Below the pieces are notes generated by a model. It was not told where the DNA came from and made no database searches. It saw nothing but the letters and a program-made list of their open reading frames with translations. From a virus: a DNA stretch of 46,999 bases. A program made the translations under genes and the position numbers. The stretch spans positions 1 to 46,999 of the IMG/VR virus record IMGVR_UViG_3300035703_000148. One strand, given 5' to 3'. Shown piece after piece: positions 27,352-37,680 of this stretch (positions are counted from its first letter, which is position 1; each line of letters opens with the position of its first letter).

Positions 27352-27863
27352 ATGCGCCCGTTAATGTGCAAACCGTAGGGCTGGAGCCTGTTCAATCCTT
27401 GCTGCGGCGTATGCAGGAAAACGCGGGCAATGTGCGCCCTGCGCTAACGCAGATTGGAAGAGACTTTAGCGACCGTATTCGACAGCAATTTAAGCAAGGT
27501 ATAAGCCCCTATGGTGAGCGTTGGGCGGCTTTATCCGCTGTTACACAAAGCCGTAATAAAGGCAAACGTACAGGCGGTAAGCCGTTGCTGGATAGAGGGG
27601 ATTTGCGTAAATCAATTAGCAGTTATGTTAATGGCAATTCCTCCGTATCCATCGGCTCTGGTTTGAAGTATGCGGGGCTACATCAATTCGGCGCACGGCA
27701 GGGGCAATTCGGGCGCACAAGGCGCAATGGCCCGATACCTTGGGGCAATGTACCCGCAAGACCCTATATGCCTATACAGAACGGGCGCACAGTATTACCG
27801 CTGGATTGGAGCAATGCGGCAGAGGAAATCGTGAGCAGCCACATTATCGGGGGCGGCACATGA
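27348..27863 (+). CDS. Phage virion morphogenesis protein (Mu gpG-like)
   Basis: This 171-aa protein has LLRRMQENAGNVRPALTQIG, RDFSDRIRQQFKQGISPYGE and RWAALSAVTQSRNKGKRTGG with KPLLDRGDLRKSI, and ends with the ARPYMPI segment. This is the tail completion/neck family PF05069. It sits between the connector and terminator genes. Confidence 0.9.
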   Translation: MNAPVNVQTVGLEPVQSLLRRMQENAGNVRPALTQIGRDFSDRIRQQFKQGISPYGERWAALSAVTQSRNKGKRTGGKPLLDRGDLRKSISSYVNGNSSVSIGSGLKYAGLHQFGARQGQFGRTRRNGPIPWGNVPARPYMPIQNGRTVLPLDWSNAAEEIVSSHIIGGGT

Positions 27864-28294
27864 ACTTTACCGCTATACAAAATGAGCTTGTCGAGGCGAT
27901 AGGCAGCATCGTACCCAATACCGTGAAGGTGCTGGTATCCGAGGACTTGGCGGCAGTAGAGGAACGCAGCCAATACACCCCGTCCGTCCATGTGGTCTAT
28001 AACGGCTACCGCATTAAAAACAGCACCAGCAATGGCAAGGCGGTGCAGATTATCTATACCTTTGATGTAGTCGCCTGCACCCGTAGCGCAAGGGGCGCGG
28101 GGCAGACTACCGATGCAGCTATTAAGGCTGGCGAGTTGTGCGAGTTGGTGGCAAAAAACCTGATGGGGCGCAGCCTAGCCAGCGCCCGTAGCAATTCCCT
28201 CCAGCTTGTGCAAGCACCGAACCCCGTTTACAGCGCGGGGTTCATCTACCTGCCACTGTCCTTTGAGATAGAGGCTTACTTTTCAGCAACCTAG
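27860..28294 (+). CDS. Mu gp37-like tail terminator (DUF1834)
   Basis: This 144-aa protein begins MNFTAIQNELVEAIGSIVPN, then TVKVLVSEDLAAVEERSQYT and a C-terminal SAGFIYLPLSFEIEAYFSA. Pattern and position match the gp37 family that caps the tail tube. It overlaps gpG-like by 4 bp. Confidence 0.75.
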   Translation: MNFTAIQNELVEAIGSIVPNTVKVLVSEDLAAVEERSQYTPSVHVVYNGYRIKNSTSNGKAVQIIYTFDVVACTRSARGAGQTTDAAIKAGELCELVAKNLMGRSLASARSNSLQLVQAPNPVYSAGFIYLPLSFEIEAYFSAT

Positions 28295-28320
28295 TTTTTA
28301 AACCCAAAGGAAAACACATC

Positions 28321-29061
28321 ATGGCAGAAGTAATTTACTACCCCTACCTTGGCAGCGGCAAAATCTATGCGCGTGTCGCTGGCGCTGCGGCTGGATTGGT
28401 CGAGCTTGGCAATGCAAGCAAGTTGGAGCTATCCGTCAAAGAGGATAAGCAAAAGCTCAAAGACTTTAGCAAAGCAGGCGGTGGTACATATAGCAGCGTT
28501 TCCCGTATTGATGAGGTCACGGTGCAAATGACACTGAACGACCTGAACAAAACCAACGTATCCCGCGCCGTATTCGGTACGGAATCCGCTATTGCAAGCG
28601 GCAGCGTGGTGGATGAAGTGGTCAAAGCCTATAAGGAGGGCATCTCGCCCATTGCACACCCCAACCCCACTAATGTAGTGGTAAAAAACTCCGCAGGCGC
28701 AACAACATACGTTGCAGGCACGGATTACGAAGTACGCGCAGGCGGCATCTACATCATTGATACGGGCGCTATTGCCAACAACACCGATATTAAGGTCAGC
28801 TACAGCTATGCAGCCTATAACAAGGTTGAGGCGATGACCCAAGGCGCGATTGTGCTGGAGTTGCACTTTGAGGGCTTGAACGAAGCCAACAGCGGCAAGC
28901 CCGTTATCTTGGATATATTCCGTGCCCAACTTAGCCCAACCAAGGCATTGAGCTTACTTGGCGACAAGTTTGCCGACTTGGAGATTGAGGCTGAGGTGCT
29001 GAAAGATGGTACTAAAACAGGCATTGGCATTAGCCAGTATTTCCGTGTAAAACTCGCCTGA
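28321..29061 (+). CDS. Major tail tube protein
   Basis: This 246-aa protein has a beta-rich fold: YYPYLGSGKIYARVAGAAAG, SKLELSVKEDKQKLKDFSKA, VSRIDEVTVQMTLNDLN, a central DYEVRAGGIYIIDTGAI strand pair, and a return to the tube fold (IVLELHFEGLNEANSGKP ... ALSLLGDKFADLEIEAEVLK). A good AAGGA precedes ATG 28321. No sheath gene adjoins, so the tail should be non-contractile. No tail assembly chaperone reading frame lies between this and the tape measure. Confidence 0.85.
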   Translation: MAEVIYYPYLGSGKIYARVAGAAAGLVELGNASKLELSVKEDKQKLKDFSKAGGGTYSSVSRIDEVTVQMTLNDLNKTNVSRAVFGTESAIASGSVVDEVVKAYKEGISPIAHPNPTNVVVKNSAGATTYVAGTDYEVRAGGIYIIDTGAIANNTDIKVSYSYAAYNKVEAMTQGAIVLELHFEGLNEANSGKPVILDIFRAQLSPTKALSLLGDKFADLEIEAEVLKDGTKTGIGISQYFRVKLA

Positions 29062-29074
29062 TTGGTTGCCATAA

Positions 29075-32000
29075 ATGGCAGGCAATAACGTCGAGATAAA
29101 AGTCGGTGTTAATGTGGATGGTGCGCCAAGTTTAGGCGCACTTTCTACTTCACTGGAGAAAACAGCGCAAACAGCCAACCGTTTAGGCGATGAAAGCGTA
29201 GAGGCGGCTGGCAGTATAGCCAAGGCGGGCGCGGCAAGTCAAACCGCAGCGGCTAGTACCAGGCAGTTGGGCGCTGGCATGGATAGCGCAGCCGAGCAGA
29301 TTAGCAGGGCAAAGGGTGAATTATTAGCCTTGGTTGGCGTAGGCGCTGGCTTGTCCGGCATCAAAGACCTGAGCGAAGTTGCCGACAGCTTCAAAAACCT
29401 AGAAGCAAAAATCAAGCTGGTAACGGGCGAGGGCAAGGCTTTTGATGATGCGTTTGAGGGCGTGTTTGAGATAGCCAAGCGCACCAACAGCGCGGTAGAG
29501 GAAACGGGCGTTCTATTTACCAAGCTGGCAGAGGCAGGTAAAGGGTTGGGAGTCAGCCAAGCCGAGGCGCTCAAGCTGACTGAAACGATTAACCAAGCTA
29601 TTCAGGTAAGCGGCGCAAGCGCGGGGGCAAGTGGGGCGGCAATTCAGCAGCTTGTCCAAGGGTTGCAGTCGGGCGTGTTGCGCGGGGATGAGTTTAATTC
29701 CGTCATGGAGCAAGCCCCACGGCTGGCAAAGGCGCTGGCTGATGGCTTGGGCGTAGGCACAGGCGAATTACGCAATATGGCAGAGCAGGGGCGGTTGACG
29801 AGCGAAACCGTCATCAAGTCACTGCAAGGTCAAAGTGATGCAGTGCAAGCAGAGTTCGGCAAGCTACCTGCTACGGTTGGCAGGGCGATGCAAAACCTGT
29901 CCACCGAATTTACCCGCTACATTGGCGAAGCAGACAAGGCGGGGGGCTACAGCGCAAAGCTGGCAGGCATCATTGATTCGCTGGCAGGCAACCTAAGCAC
30001 CGTGGCTACCGTGATGATTAAGGTCGGGCAGTCGGTGGCGGCGTTGAAGCTGTTAAGCATGGCGCAGGACTGGCTATCGGCGGGTGCGGCTATCAGGGCG
30101 ACCACGGTAGCCACCGAACAGCACACTATAAGCACGGCAAAGAATACAGCGGCTAAAGGGCAGAATACGGCGGCGGTAATAGCAAATACGCAGGCGCAGA
30201 TAGCCAATGCGCAAGGCATCAATACGGCAAGCAGTGCAGCAGAGAAGGCCAGTGGCGTATTCGGGATGTTTGGCAAAACACTTGGTACATTGTTCCTTGT
30301 CGATTTTGCACTGAACTTCAAGCAATACGGCACGGCTATAGGCGAGTGGGCTGCAAAGATGATGGGCGCAAAAGACCGCACGCAGGAGCTTGCCGACGCT
30401 GAGAAACGCGCCACGGCGCAGGCTGAGGAAGCAGCCGCAATGCGTAAGCGGCAGGCGGTAGCACTCGAAGAAGCGCGGGAGAAAACCTTTGAGCTATCCA
30501 AGCAGGCAAAGGACTTGACCGCAAAGTTTGATGAACTGCGGAGCAAGGGCGATAGCGCGGCAGACGCGATTCGTAGCATCGGCAAGGACTTTGACCTGTC
30601 GAATGTAGAGGGCGTGCGCAATGCTGGCGCTGTGCTGGATACGCTGCAAGCCAAGGGCAAGCTCACGGCTGATGAATTTGCTACGGCATGGACGGATGCG
30701 TTAAAAGGGATTGACTTGGGTACGCTGGAGGTGCAGGCGCGAGCAGCCTTTGCAGGTACGGCACGCGAGGCGGAGCGCATGGCACAGGTGCTAGACGCCT
30801 CGGCACGCGAGGCTATACGGCGCACAGGGTTAGACTTTGAGTTGATAAGCGGCGGCATGGGTAAGGCATCCCGCATGGCAATCAACGACACGCAGGCAAT
30901 CATTGATGGCTTAGACCGCTTAAAAGGGCAAGGCGTTGACGTAGGGCAGGCGCTAACTGCCAGCCTTGGCAAAAGCATCAAGGAAGCGCAAACGGACAAG
31001 GCGCTTGCCGAGGTACGCCAGCAGATTGAGCAAGTACGGAGTACCCTAGGTCAACAAGTAGCGGATGGGCTGCTACAGCAGGCAGAGAAAAAAGCGCGTG
31101 ACCTAAAAACCGCGTTGGAAGATATAACCCCAAGCATACAAAGCGCCAAGGAAGCCATGCGTTTGTTAGGCGTTACCAGCGATGAATCGCTGCGCGAAAC
31201 CGCCAACAAAGCGCGGGAAGCCTACCAAGCCATGAAAGAAAGCGGGACGGCATCTGCGCGTGAACTGCGCGATGGCTTTACGGCATATGCCGAGGCTGCT
31301 ATCAAAGCAAACAACGGAGTGGCTGATGGCGTACTGATAGGTGAGGCGGCGGTGCGTGGGTTGCGGATAGAAGCTGGCGAGGCGGGAGCTACTATTACAT
31401 CTGCAATGTCATCGGGCGCTGCTGCTACTGATGGCTTGACGGGCAGTGTACAAAGTTCAACCCAAGCGTTTAGAGAGCAGGGGGCAGCGGCTAGTAGAAC
31501 CGCTGAGGAAATAGGGCGCATGGTTGCGGCTAAGGCTGGTTTTGGCGTTGTAAGTAAAGAGCAAACTGACAAGGCAAATAAAGACTATCAAGCTATGCTT
31601 GATAGGTATTCGGGCAAAGGTAATGAAAAATCGCAGGGTGATAGGCTAATGGAAGGCACACCCATTGTAGGTTCAGACAACAGTCTGCCATTCATAATGC
31701 GCGACAAATTGCAAAAAGGAACCTTAACCGAAGATGACATTAAGAATATGGATTTGGTTGCGAAAATAACACGCAGTAATGTCGCATCAATGCAAAGTCT
31801 TGGGGCGTTTAGAAGTTTAGCTGGAACGATGGATGACTATGCGTGGCTAAATACTGCGCGGCAACTAGAAGAACAATCAGAAAAGTTCAAGCAGCAAATA
31901 GCACTTAGGGAAGCGAAACAGTCCCTTGGAATTACATCGCAAGAACAAACCGACAAAAAGAATAGTGCAGCATCGTATTTGATGGCATATAAATCTACGC

Positions 32001-32407
32001 TTTCCGAAGCTGAAAGAAAGCAGTTAGAAGAAAAAACCAAAGGCATGAATTTAAAGCCTTACCAAAACTTCAATGGAAAAATACCCAAGTTCGCAAGCGG
32101 CGGCTACCACAAGGGCGGCATACGGCTGGTGGGGGAGGATGGGCCAGAATTGGAGGTGACAGGGGCAAGCCGAATCATCAATGCAAGCGACACGAGAAGC
32201 CTGCTGAAAGAAGCGGCAGCACCTATGACAATTGCCCCGCTTATGCAAAGCACAGCAGCGGCACAAAATGCGAATAGCAGCGGTAAAACATACACCGTAC
32301 ATATCAACCTCAACGGCAAAACCACAACTGTAAACACCAGCACCGATGATGACGCGCAGCGGCTTATTGACGTATTGCGAAGCGCGAAGATGGCGGCGGG
32401 GGGCTAA
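29075..32407 (+). CDS. Tail tape measure protein
   Basis: This 1110-aa protein has an N-terminal TMP domain (LSEVADSFKNLEAKIKLVTG, GLGVSQAEALKLTETINQAI, LVQGLQSGVLRGDEFNSVME, QAPRLAKALADGLGV), hydrophobic segments near 310-420 and long helices. The C-terminus has FASGGYHKGGIRLVGEDGPE, common at the end of TMPs. It sets tail length; at about 1.5 A per residue that is roughly 165 nm. The section at about 31540-32075 is AT-richer and repeats a SKEQTDK/SQEQTDK motif, suggesting a recent exchange. Confidence 0.95.
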   Translation: MAGNNVEIKVGVNVDGAPSLGALSTSLEKTAQTANRLGDESVEAAGSIAKAGAASQTAAASTRQLGAGMDSAAEQISRAKGELLALVGVGAGLSGIKDLSEVADSFKNLEAKIKLVTGEGKAFDDAFEGVFEIAKRTNSAVEETGVLFTKLAEAGKGLGVSQAEALKLTETINQAIQVSGASAGASGAAIQQLVQGLQSGVLRGDEFNSVMEQAPRLAKALADGLGVGTGELRNMAEQGRLTSETVIKSLQGQSDAVQAEFGKLPATVGRAMQNLSTEFTRYIGEADKAGGYSAKLAGIIDSLAGNLSTVATVMIKVGQSVAALKLLSMAQDWLSAGAAIRATTVATEQHTISTAKNTAAKGQNTAAVIANTQAQIANAQGINTASSAAEKASGVFGMFGKTLGTLFLVDFALNFKQYGTAIGEWAAKMMGAKDRTQELADAEKRATAQAEEAAAMRKRQAVALEEAREKTFELSKQAKDLTAKFDELRSKGDSAADAIRSIGKDFDLSNVEGVRNAGAVLDTLQAKGKLTADEFATAWTDALKGIDLGTLEVQARAAFAGTAREAERMAQVLDASAREAIRRTGLDFELISGGMGKASRMAINDTQAIIDGLDRLKGQGVDVGQALTASLGKSIKEAQTDKALAEVRQQIEQVRSTLGQQVADGLLQQAEKKARDLKTALEDITPSIQSAKEAMRLLGVTSDESLRETANKAREAYQAMKESGTASARELRDGFTAYAEAAIKANNGVADGVLIGEAAVRGLRIEAGEAGATITSAMSSGAAATDGLTGSVQSSTQAFREQGAAASRTAEEIGRMVAAKAGFGVVSKEQTDKANKDYQAMLDRYSGKGNEKSQGDRLMEGTPIVGSDNSLPFIMRDKLQKGTLTEDDIKNMDLVAKITRSNVASMQSLGAFRSLAGTMDDYAWLNTARQLEEQSEKFKQQIALREAKQSLGITSQEQTDKKNSAASYLMAYKSTLSEAERKQLEEKTKGMNLKPYQNFNGKIPKFASGGYHKGGIRLVGEDGPELEVTGASRIINASDTRSLLKEAAAPMTIAPLMQSTAAAQNANSSGKTYTVHINLNGKTTTVNTSTDDDAQRLIDVLRSAKMAAGG

Positions 32408-32806
32408 ATGGCAATCACACTGAGCAACAACACCACTACGCTAACTTTGCCTGATGCACTGAACTGGACGGATGAATACTCATGGTCGCCCGTTGAGCAG
32501 ACCAAAACCTACACGGTAACGGGGGCGCTGCTGATTGAAGAAGGCATCAAGCAATCGGGCAGACCGATAACGCTTGAGGGCGCGATAGATAAAACATGGT
32601 GTACCCGCAGCGTGGTTGACCAGCTTCGCGCTTGGGCGGCAACTATCAACATACGGCTGACCTTGACCCTGCGCGGTGTAACCCGCAGCGTCACATTCAA
32701 CCATGAGGGCGGCGCTTTAGAGGGCTTGCCAGTGCAGTTTTACGAGGATGGCTCCATCCAGAGCAGCGACTTTTACGTGCCAACCATACGGTTGATTGAG
32801 CTTTAA
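32408..32806 (+). CDS. Tail protein, 132 aa (distal tail region)
   Basis: This beta-rich protein begins MAITLSNNTTTLTLPDALNW and contains IEEGIKQSGRPITLEGAIDK and LRAWAATINIRLTLTLRGVT. It follows the tape measure without a gap, where distal tail or tail-tip proteins are found. The exact role is not recognised. Confidence 0.7.
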   Translation: MAITLSNNTTTLTLPDALNWTDEYSWSPVEQTKTYTVTGALLIEEGIKQSGRPITLEGAIDKTWCTRSVVDQLRAWAATINIRLTLTLRGVTRSVTFNHEGGALEGLPVQFYEDGSIQSSDFYVPTIRLIEL

Positions 32807-32817
32807 CGAGGTAACCA

Positions 32818-35800
32818 ATGGCAATCCTGACCCAAGACATCAAAATCCTGAAATCGGCGGTTATGAATGACTCGACCGATGGTGGCGGTCGCATGACGGG
32901 CGTGCCAGTGGTGGACGGTCAAAGCAATAGCTTGTTTCCCGACACCTCCGCAATGGATAGAGCCTTTGGGCGGGTGCAGTTGCGCAAAGTATTCGGGGTG
33001 GCACACACCAACGACACCGATACCTTGATGGGTGCGCACGCCATTATTACCGACACACCGGATGACCCGAATGTGCATTGCACGCTGATGAAAACCCCGA
33101 ATTGGGGCGACCAGCGCAACACAGCCAAGGAGCAAATTGAGCGTTACTTGGTCAAAGGGCCGCGTATGTCGTGGCGCATTTACGACACGCATTACGAGGG
33201 GTCTGCCAAGCTGCGGCTGTATGCGTTTGCTGACCTGCGCACACCGACCAGTGGGGAGTCGCTTTGCCTGATTAACCCGAACGGTGATGAGTTGTTCGTG
33301 CGCATTATGCGGGTTAAAGCGTTTGCGGAAAAAGTGTTCATGCAAGAGGGCAGCGGTACGGTAGAGGCAACCGCAAACTTTTTAGAGTGCGATTTATCAC
33401 AAACGCTGGCAATGGATATATATGGCCCACCTATCACGCGGGTTGGCTTGAACGAGCAGCAATACGCCATGATTTTCTCGACCACGCTGGCTAGTGGGTT
33501 GAAGTTTTATGGTGCAAAGCCATTGGGCGTAGAGGGTCGGGTTGGTGATTTGAATGTGACCACCGAGGGCGGGATTTTCACCCCACTGGTTCCTGCTGCT
33601 ACATCAGAGGTGTCGGTCGTAGACCAATACCCGCTGCGCAGTCGTATTGGCGTATCCAAAACGGGGTTTGCAAAATGGACATCCTCGCAGGGCTTGTCAT
33701 TTACAGGCACCCAAAAAATCGTAACCCCGACACCGATTGAGCCACTATCGTTTGAATTTTTAGGCGGGGTTGCGTGTACCGACGATGGGGCGGGCAACCT
33801 CATGTCGGCGGGCGTGAATCGAGGCTCGATAAACTACAAAACTGGCGAGGTGGTTCTGAACTTTGGTTCAGGGTTTAATGGGCGTTACGCTTACACCCCT
33901 GCGTCATTAACCGGAGCATCGACTTGCAGCGCGGTCATCCTCATATCCAGCGTCAATCAAGGCTTGGCGTTCACCGAGAATTTGTTTCCACCACCTGCCC
34001 CCACAACCGTATCGGTAAGCTATCTGGCACAAGGGCGCTGGTACGAACTGACCGATAACGGGTTTGGTAAGTTATCCGGTGTGGACACCACATACGGGTC
34101 GGGCAGTGTTAACTACGATACCGGCTCAATCAGCTTGACATTGGGCGCATTGCCTGACGTTGAAAGTGGCGTGATTATCGAGTGGGGCAAACTCGGTTCT
34201 GCCACGCAAATTGGCTCCGCATCCTTGCCGAATAAACTAAGTTGCTTTTTGCCCTTAGTGGGTGACATATCGCAACAGTCCGTCAAATTTGATATTGGCA
34301 ACGGCATATTGATAGAGCGCAATGCAAACGGAACGTCCTACAACCAAGCAGGGTTTGAGGCTGAATATGTGAAAGGGGGCTTTATTGTCAAGCCCCATAC
34401 CATTACCAATCAGATTGTCATGCACTACCAGCTTTACGGGGCGGGGCTAAAGGGTTATGAGGTTGGTGGTGACAACGTACTCCAATTTGTATTAACCAAT
34501 ACGCCTGTTTTGAAGGGTACGGTTAAGTTCGATGTAAATTTTGTTGGCACCGACAACAGCGACGCGCCATTGGTGGTTAATGAACCAAGGGTCGATGTGA
34601 TTGGCGAAGTGCGAATAGCAGCTTGCTACGACTTGAACGGCAAAATCTATGCGGTTTCAGACAACGGGCAAATTGGTATTGCCCCGCGCACGCATCAAGA
34701 GATTGGCACCATCGACTATCAGACAGGCGAAGTCAGATTGACCAAGAAATATTCGGTACGGGCGAAAATTCAGACGTTAAAGGAAGCATGGACGGGTTCG
34801 TATGTAATCGCTGAGGACGGCTTTACGGGGGACTTATATGATAAAAACTTGAATACAGGCACTTTCAGTTTAAGAACTGACTGGACTTTCATAGACGCGT
34901 GGGGTAATAGAAGAACCATTGCCAGAACCCGATACAGAAAACAAATGTCACAACATACTACCTCGACCATTGGTAGTAAGGAATTGGACATTTCACCTGC
35001 TTTTGAAACGCTCGTGTACGGTGGCGAGGCGGGTGAAGTACAAACCGCAACCTTTACTCCTGAGTGGAGTATGCAACTACCCGCGCCACTGCTAATCAAT
35101 GGGCTGGCTGCGATTATTGCTAACGACCCTTACTTTGGGCGCAATGGTGTTTTGTACGGTGACTGGAACGCGGTGGCGGGGACGGGGATTGAGCGCGGTT
35201 CAATCAATGAAAACGGCAAAATAACCCTGAACATGACACCATCCCTAAACGGTAAATCCAATCAGGTGACGTGGCTTAATGCCGCTACCAGTACGATTAG
35301 TGGACAGGTTGACGCTGGAATTTTTAGAGTGACACACACCCCACTCAAGCAAAATTCCTTGCAGTTAGCCGTGGGCGTATCCGAGGAATTGACCAGGGCG
35401 TTAAAGTTTGAGGTGGACTATGCACGCGGTATTGTGACATGGGCATCCCCAACTCCTATTAACGCAACTGACCTGCGCTACAACACAGTCTATCTGGAAT
35501 ACTTACCGCTGGAGTCGAGCATCCTTGGGCTGAATACTGCGCGGCTACCACTGGACGGTAAGGTGCCCGTTTACCGTTCGGGCGACCTGTGCGTAGTGCA
35601 TAACACCCTGACGCTCACGCTACCGAACCCACTGGTAAAAGGCACAGCCTATGCTATGCGGGAACGGCTGGCATCGGTGCGCGTCAAGGATGCGCTTGGC
35701 GTGGTGGTGCCAGACAACAAGTACGACCTTGACCTGAACGAAGGTACGATACTCTTTCCAACGGGCACATCCATTACCGAGTACGCACAGCCATTTACGG

Positions 35801-36381
35801 TGGAACATCGTATTGAGGACTTGCTGCTGTGTAGCGAAGCGGATATTAGCGGCAGATTACGCTTTACCCGTAGCCTGACGCACAACTTCCCGCCTGAAAC
35901 CTCGTATGTTTCCAGTGCATTGCCCTTTGGCGACTTGTTTGCGCGGTTCTACAACGTTTTCGAGCAGCAAACATGGACGAACCAGTGGAGTGATGTACGC
36001 ATTGGCGGCTCGATGACTGCCAACTTTAACGAAACCGATTACCCAATACAGGTGACGAACCGAGGCACGATTAAGGAGCGATGGGCAGTGATATTCACCG
36101 GCTCCACAGCCTTTCGGGTGGTGGGCGAGTCGGTGGGCGAGATTTCGTATGGCAACACCTCGGCTGACTGCGCACCGACCAACAATGCCACCTCCGCACC
36201 GTACTTCGTCATTCCTGCCCTTGGGTGGGGCTCGGGTTGGGCTGCGGGGAATGTGCTGCGCTTTAACACCGATGCGTGCGGTGCGGCGTTCTGGATTGTG
36301 CGCACCATCCTGCAAGGCCCCGCATCGGTGGAGAGCGACAAGTTTGCGCTTGCCTTCCGTGGTGACGTTGACCGTCCCTAA
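32818..36381 (+). CDS. Large tail-tip protein, 1187 aa
   Basis: The N-terminal 250 residues (LTQDIKILKSAVMNDSTDGG ... RVQLRKVFGVAHTNDTDTLM) look like a conserved tail-tip domain of non-lambda siphoviruses. The rest shows repeated units with GSINYKTGEV, GSVNYDTGSI and GTIDYQTGEVRL, each about 100-300 residues apart, so a series of beta modules is likely. I assign structural tail function from position and composition; hub or fibre cannot be separated. GAGG precedes ATG 32818. Confidence 0.75.
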   Translation: MAILTQDIKILKSAVMNDSTDGGGRMTGVPVVDGQSNSLFPDTSAMDRAFGRVQLRKVFGVAHTNDTDTLMGAHAIITDTPDDPNVHCTLMKTPNWGDQRNTAKEQIERYLVKGPRMSWRIYDTHYEGSAKLRLYAFADLRTPTSGESLCLINPNGDELFVRIMRVKAFAEKVFMQEGSGTVEATANFLECDLSQTLAMDIYGPPITRVGLNEQQYAMIFSTTLASGLKFYGAKPLGVEGRVGDLNVTTEGGIFTPLVPAATSEVSVVDQYPLRSRIGVSKTGFAKWTSSQGLSFTGTQKIVTPTPIEPLSFEFLGGVACTDDGAGNLMSAGVNRGSINYKTGEVVLNFGSGFNGRYAYTPASLTGASTCSAVILISSVNQGLAFTENLFPPPAPTTVSVSYLAQGRWYELTDNGFGKLSGVDTTYGSGSVNYDTGSISLTLGALPDVESGVIIEWGKLGSATQIGSASLPNKLSCFLPLVGDISQQSVKFDIGNGILIERNANGTSYNQAGFEAEYVKGGFIVKPHTITNQIVMHYQLYGAGLKGYEVGGDNVLQFVLTNTPVLKGTVKFDVNFVGTDNSDAPLVVNEPRVDVIGEVRIAACYDLNGKIYAVSDNGQIGIAPRTHQEIGTIDYQTGEVRLTKKYSVRAKIQTLKEAWTGSYVIAEDGFTGDLYDKNLNTGTFSLRTDWTFIDAWGNRRTIARTRYRKQMSQHTTSTIGSKELDISPAFETLVYGGEAGEVQTATFTPEWSMQLPAPLLINGLAAIIANDPYFGRNGVLYGDWNAVAGTGIERGSINENGKITLNMTPSLNGKSNQVTWLNAATSTISGQVDAGIFRVTHTPLKQNSLQLAVGVSEELTRALKFEVDYARGIVTWASPTPINATDLRYNTVYLEYLPLESSILGLNTARLPLDGKVPVYRSGDLCVVHNTLTLTLPNPLVKGTAYAMRERLASVRVKDALGVVVPDNKYDLDLNEGTILFPTGTSITEYAQPFTVEHRIEDLLLCSEADISGRLRFTRSLTHNFPPETSYVSSALPFGDLFARFYNVFEQQTWTNQWSDVRIGGSMTANFNETDYPIQVTNRGTIKERWAVIFTGSTAFRVVGESVGEISYGNTSADCAPTNNATSAPYFVIPALGWGSGWAAGNVLRFNTDACGAAFWIVRTILQGPASVESDKFALAFRGDVDRP

Positions 36382-36404
36382 TCAATCAAAAAGGAACCTG
36401 AAAA

Positions 36405-37676
36405 ATGACTGCTGTTAAATACTTTACCAACTTCATGGAAGGTGCGCCCCAACTGACAAACGATTGGGGCTGCATGGTGGACTTGCTCGATGCGTGTCTG
36501 GTCAATGGTTTTAACCTCAAACCCATTACCAGCATAACCAGTGCGGAGGGTGTTGCCACCGTAACGATTGATGCGGGGCACTTGTACCAAGTCAATCAGG
36601 TAGTGCTCATCGCAGGTGCTGACCAAGCCGAGTACAACGGGGAAAAGCGGGTGCTGAGTGTGACCAGTACCACATTCACCTATGCGGTAACGGGTACACC
36701 CGCAACACCCGCAACGGGCGACACTTTGACGGTAAAGGTTGCACCCTTGGGCTTTGAAAAGGTGTTCAGCGGCACGAACAAGGGTGTGTACCGGAGCAAG
36801 AACATCCTCAGCAACCGACCCTACCTGCGCGTGGATAACTCATGTGACCCTGCGTACAACACGGAGTATGCCAAAAAAGCCAAGGTCGGTATGGCACAAG
36901 GTATGACTGACATAGATACCGTGGTGGGCGCACAGGCACCGTTTGACCCAACGGCACCAGATAAAAACTGGAAGGCTACGGGGACAGGTGATAGTGTTGT
37001 TGACGGGTGGTATAAGTGGTATTACGCGAGGTATGTTGGCGTTGGTTGGTCATCCAACGTAACCAACCCTAACGAAGCTAATGCTAGCAATCGTTCTTGG
37101 GTTTTGGTCGGTGATGACCGAGGGTTTTACTTGTTCAACCAACACCATGCTAATTTCGGGCGCACTGGATACTGCTTTACGGATTTTGATAGTTTCCGTC
37201 AAGCTGACCCATTCAATACGATTTTGGTTGCTAACGACCAGCATACTACCGCTAACGCAGCGTGGCAGCATGTGACCACTGGAAATAACTTCAATCGGAG
37301 TTTGGACTTTTTAGGCAAAGTTCTCATGCGCGACCACACCCTCATGGGCGGTAATCAGCGCGTGGGTTTTACCTCGCTCAATACCAACAATGGGCAAACT
37401 ATTAGCGGCAGGACAACAGGAATACTGTTTCCCAACCCTTCGGACTTCTCTTTAATCCTGCACCCCACATTTTTAATGCAAGAGAGTGGTAAAGGGCTGC
37501 GCGGCAAAATGCCAGGTCTCATGTGGGTACATAACGACAATCCGCTACAAGACTTGGATATTGTGGAAAACGTAGTCGGTTACTCTGGGCGCAAATTCCT
37601 GATGGTGAAGTTGGGGTTTGATAGCGAACCTGCTACTTCTACAATCGCGCTGGATATAACCGGCCCGTGGTGGTGA
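36405..37676 (+). CDS. Tail protein, 423 aa
   Basis: Begins MTAVKYFTNFMEGAPQLTND and has a small beta domain (VATVTIDAGHLYQVNQVVLI), then an aromatic-rich region with NRSWVLVGDDRGFYLF and a C-terminal ALDITGPWW. Known tail-tip genes of several siphoviruses share this beginning, with no function assigned that I can recall. AAGGAAC is upstream. It is a probable virion component. Confidence 0.65.
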   Translation: MTAVKYFTNFMEGAPQLTNDWGCMVDLLDACLVNGFNLKPITSITSAEGVATVTIDAGHLYQVNQVVLIAGADQAEYNGEKRVLSVTSTTFTYAVTGTPATPATGDTLTVKVAPLGFEKVFSGTNKGVYRSKNILSNRPYLRVDNSCDPAYNTEYAKKAKVGMAQGMTDIDTVVGAQAPFDPTAPDKNWKATGTGDSVVDGWYKWYYARYVGVGWSSNVTNPNEANASNRSWVLVGDDRGFYLFNQHHANFGRTGYCFTDFDSFRQADPFNTILVANDQHTTANAAWQHVTTGNNFNRSLDFLGKVLMRDHTLMGGNQRVGFTSLNTNNGQTISGRTTGILFPNPSDFSLILHPTFLMQESGKGLRGKMPGLMWVHNDNPLQDLDIVENVVGYSGRKFLMVKLGFDSEPATSTIALDITGPWW

Positions 37677-37680
37677 AATC

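Noticed and set aside
29050-29080. A programmed frameshift for tail assembly chaperones before the tape measure
   Set aside because: Only 13 nt separate the tail tube stop from the tape measure start; there is no room for a chaperone pair and no slippery sequence.
29947-30999. A 350-codon open frame on the minus strand inside the tape measure gene
   Set aside because: It mirrors an Ala/Gly-rich gene with few stops on the opposite strand, has no ribosome site and no recognisable protein pattern.
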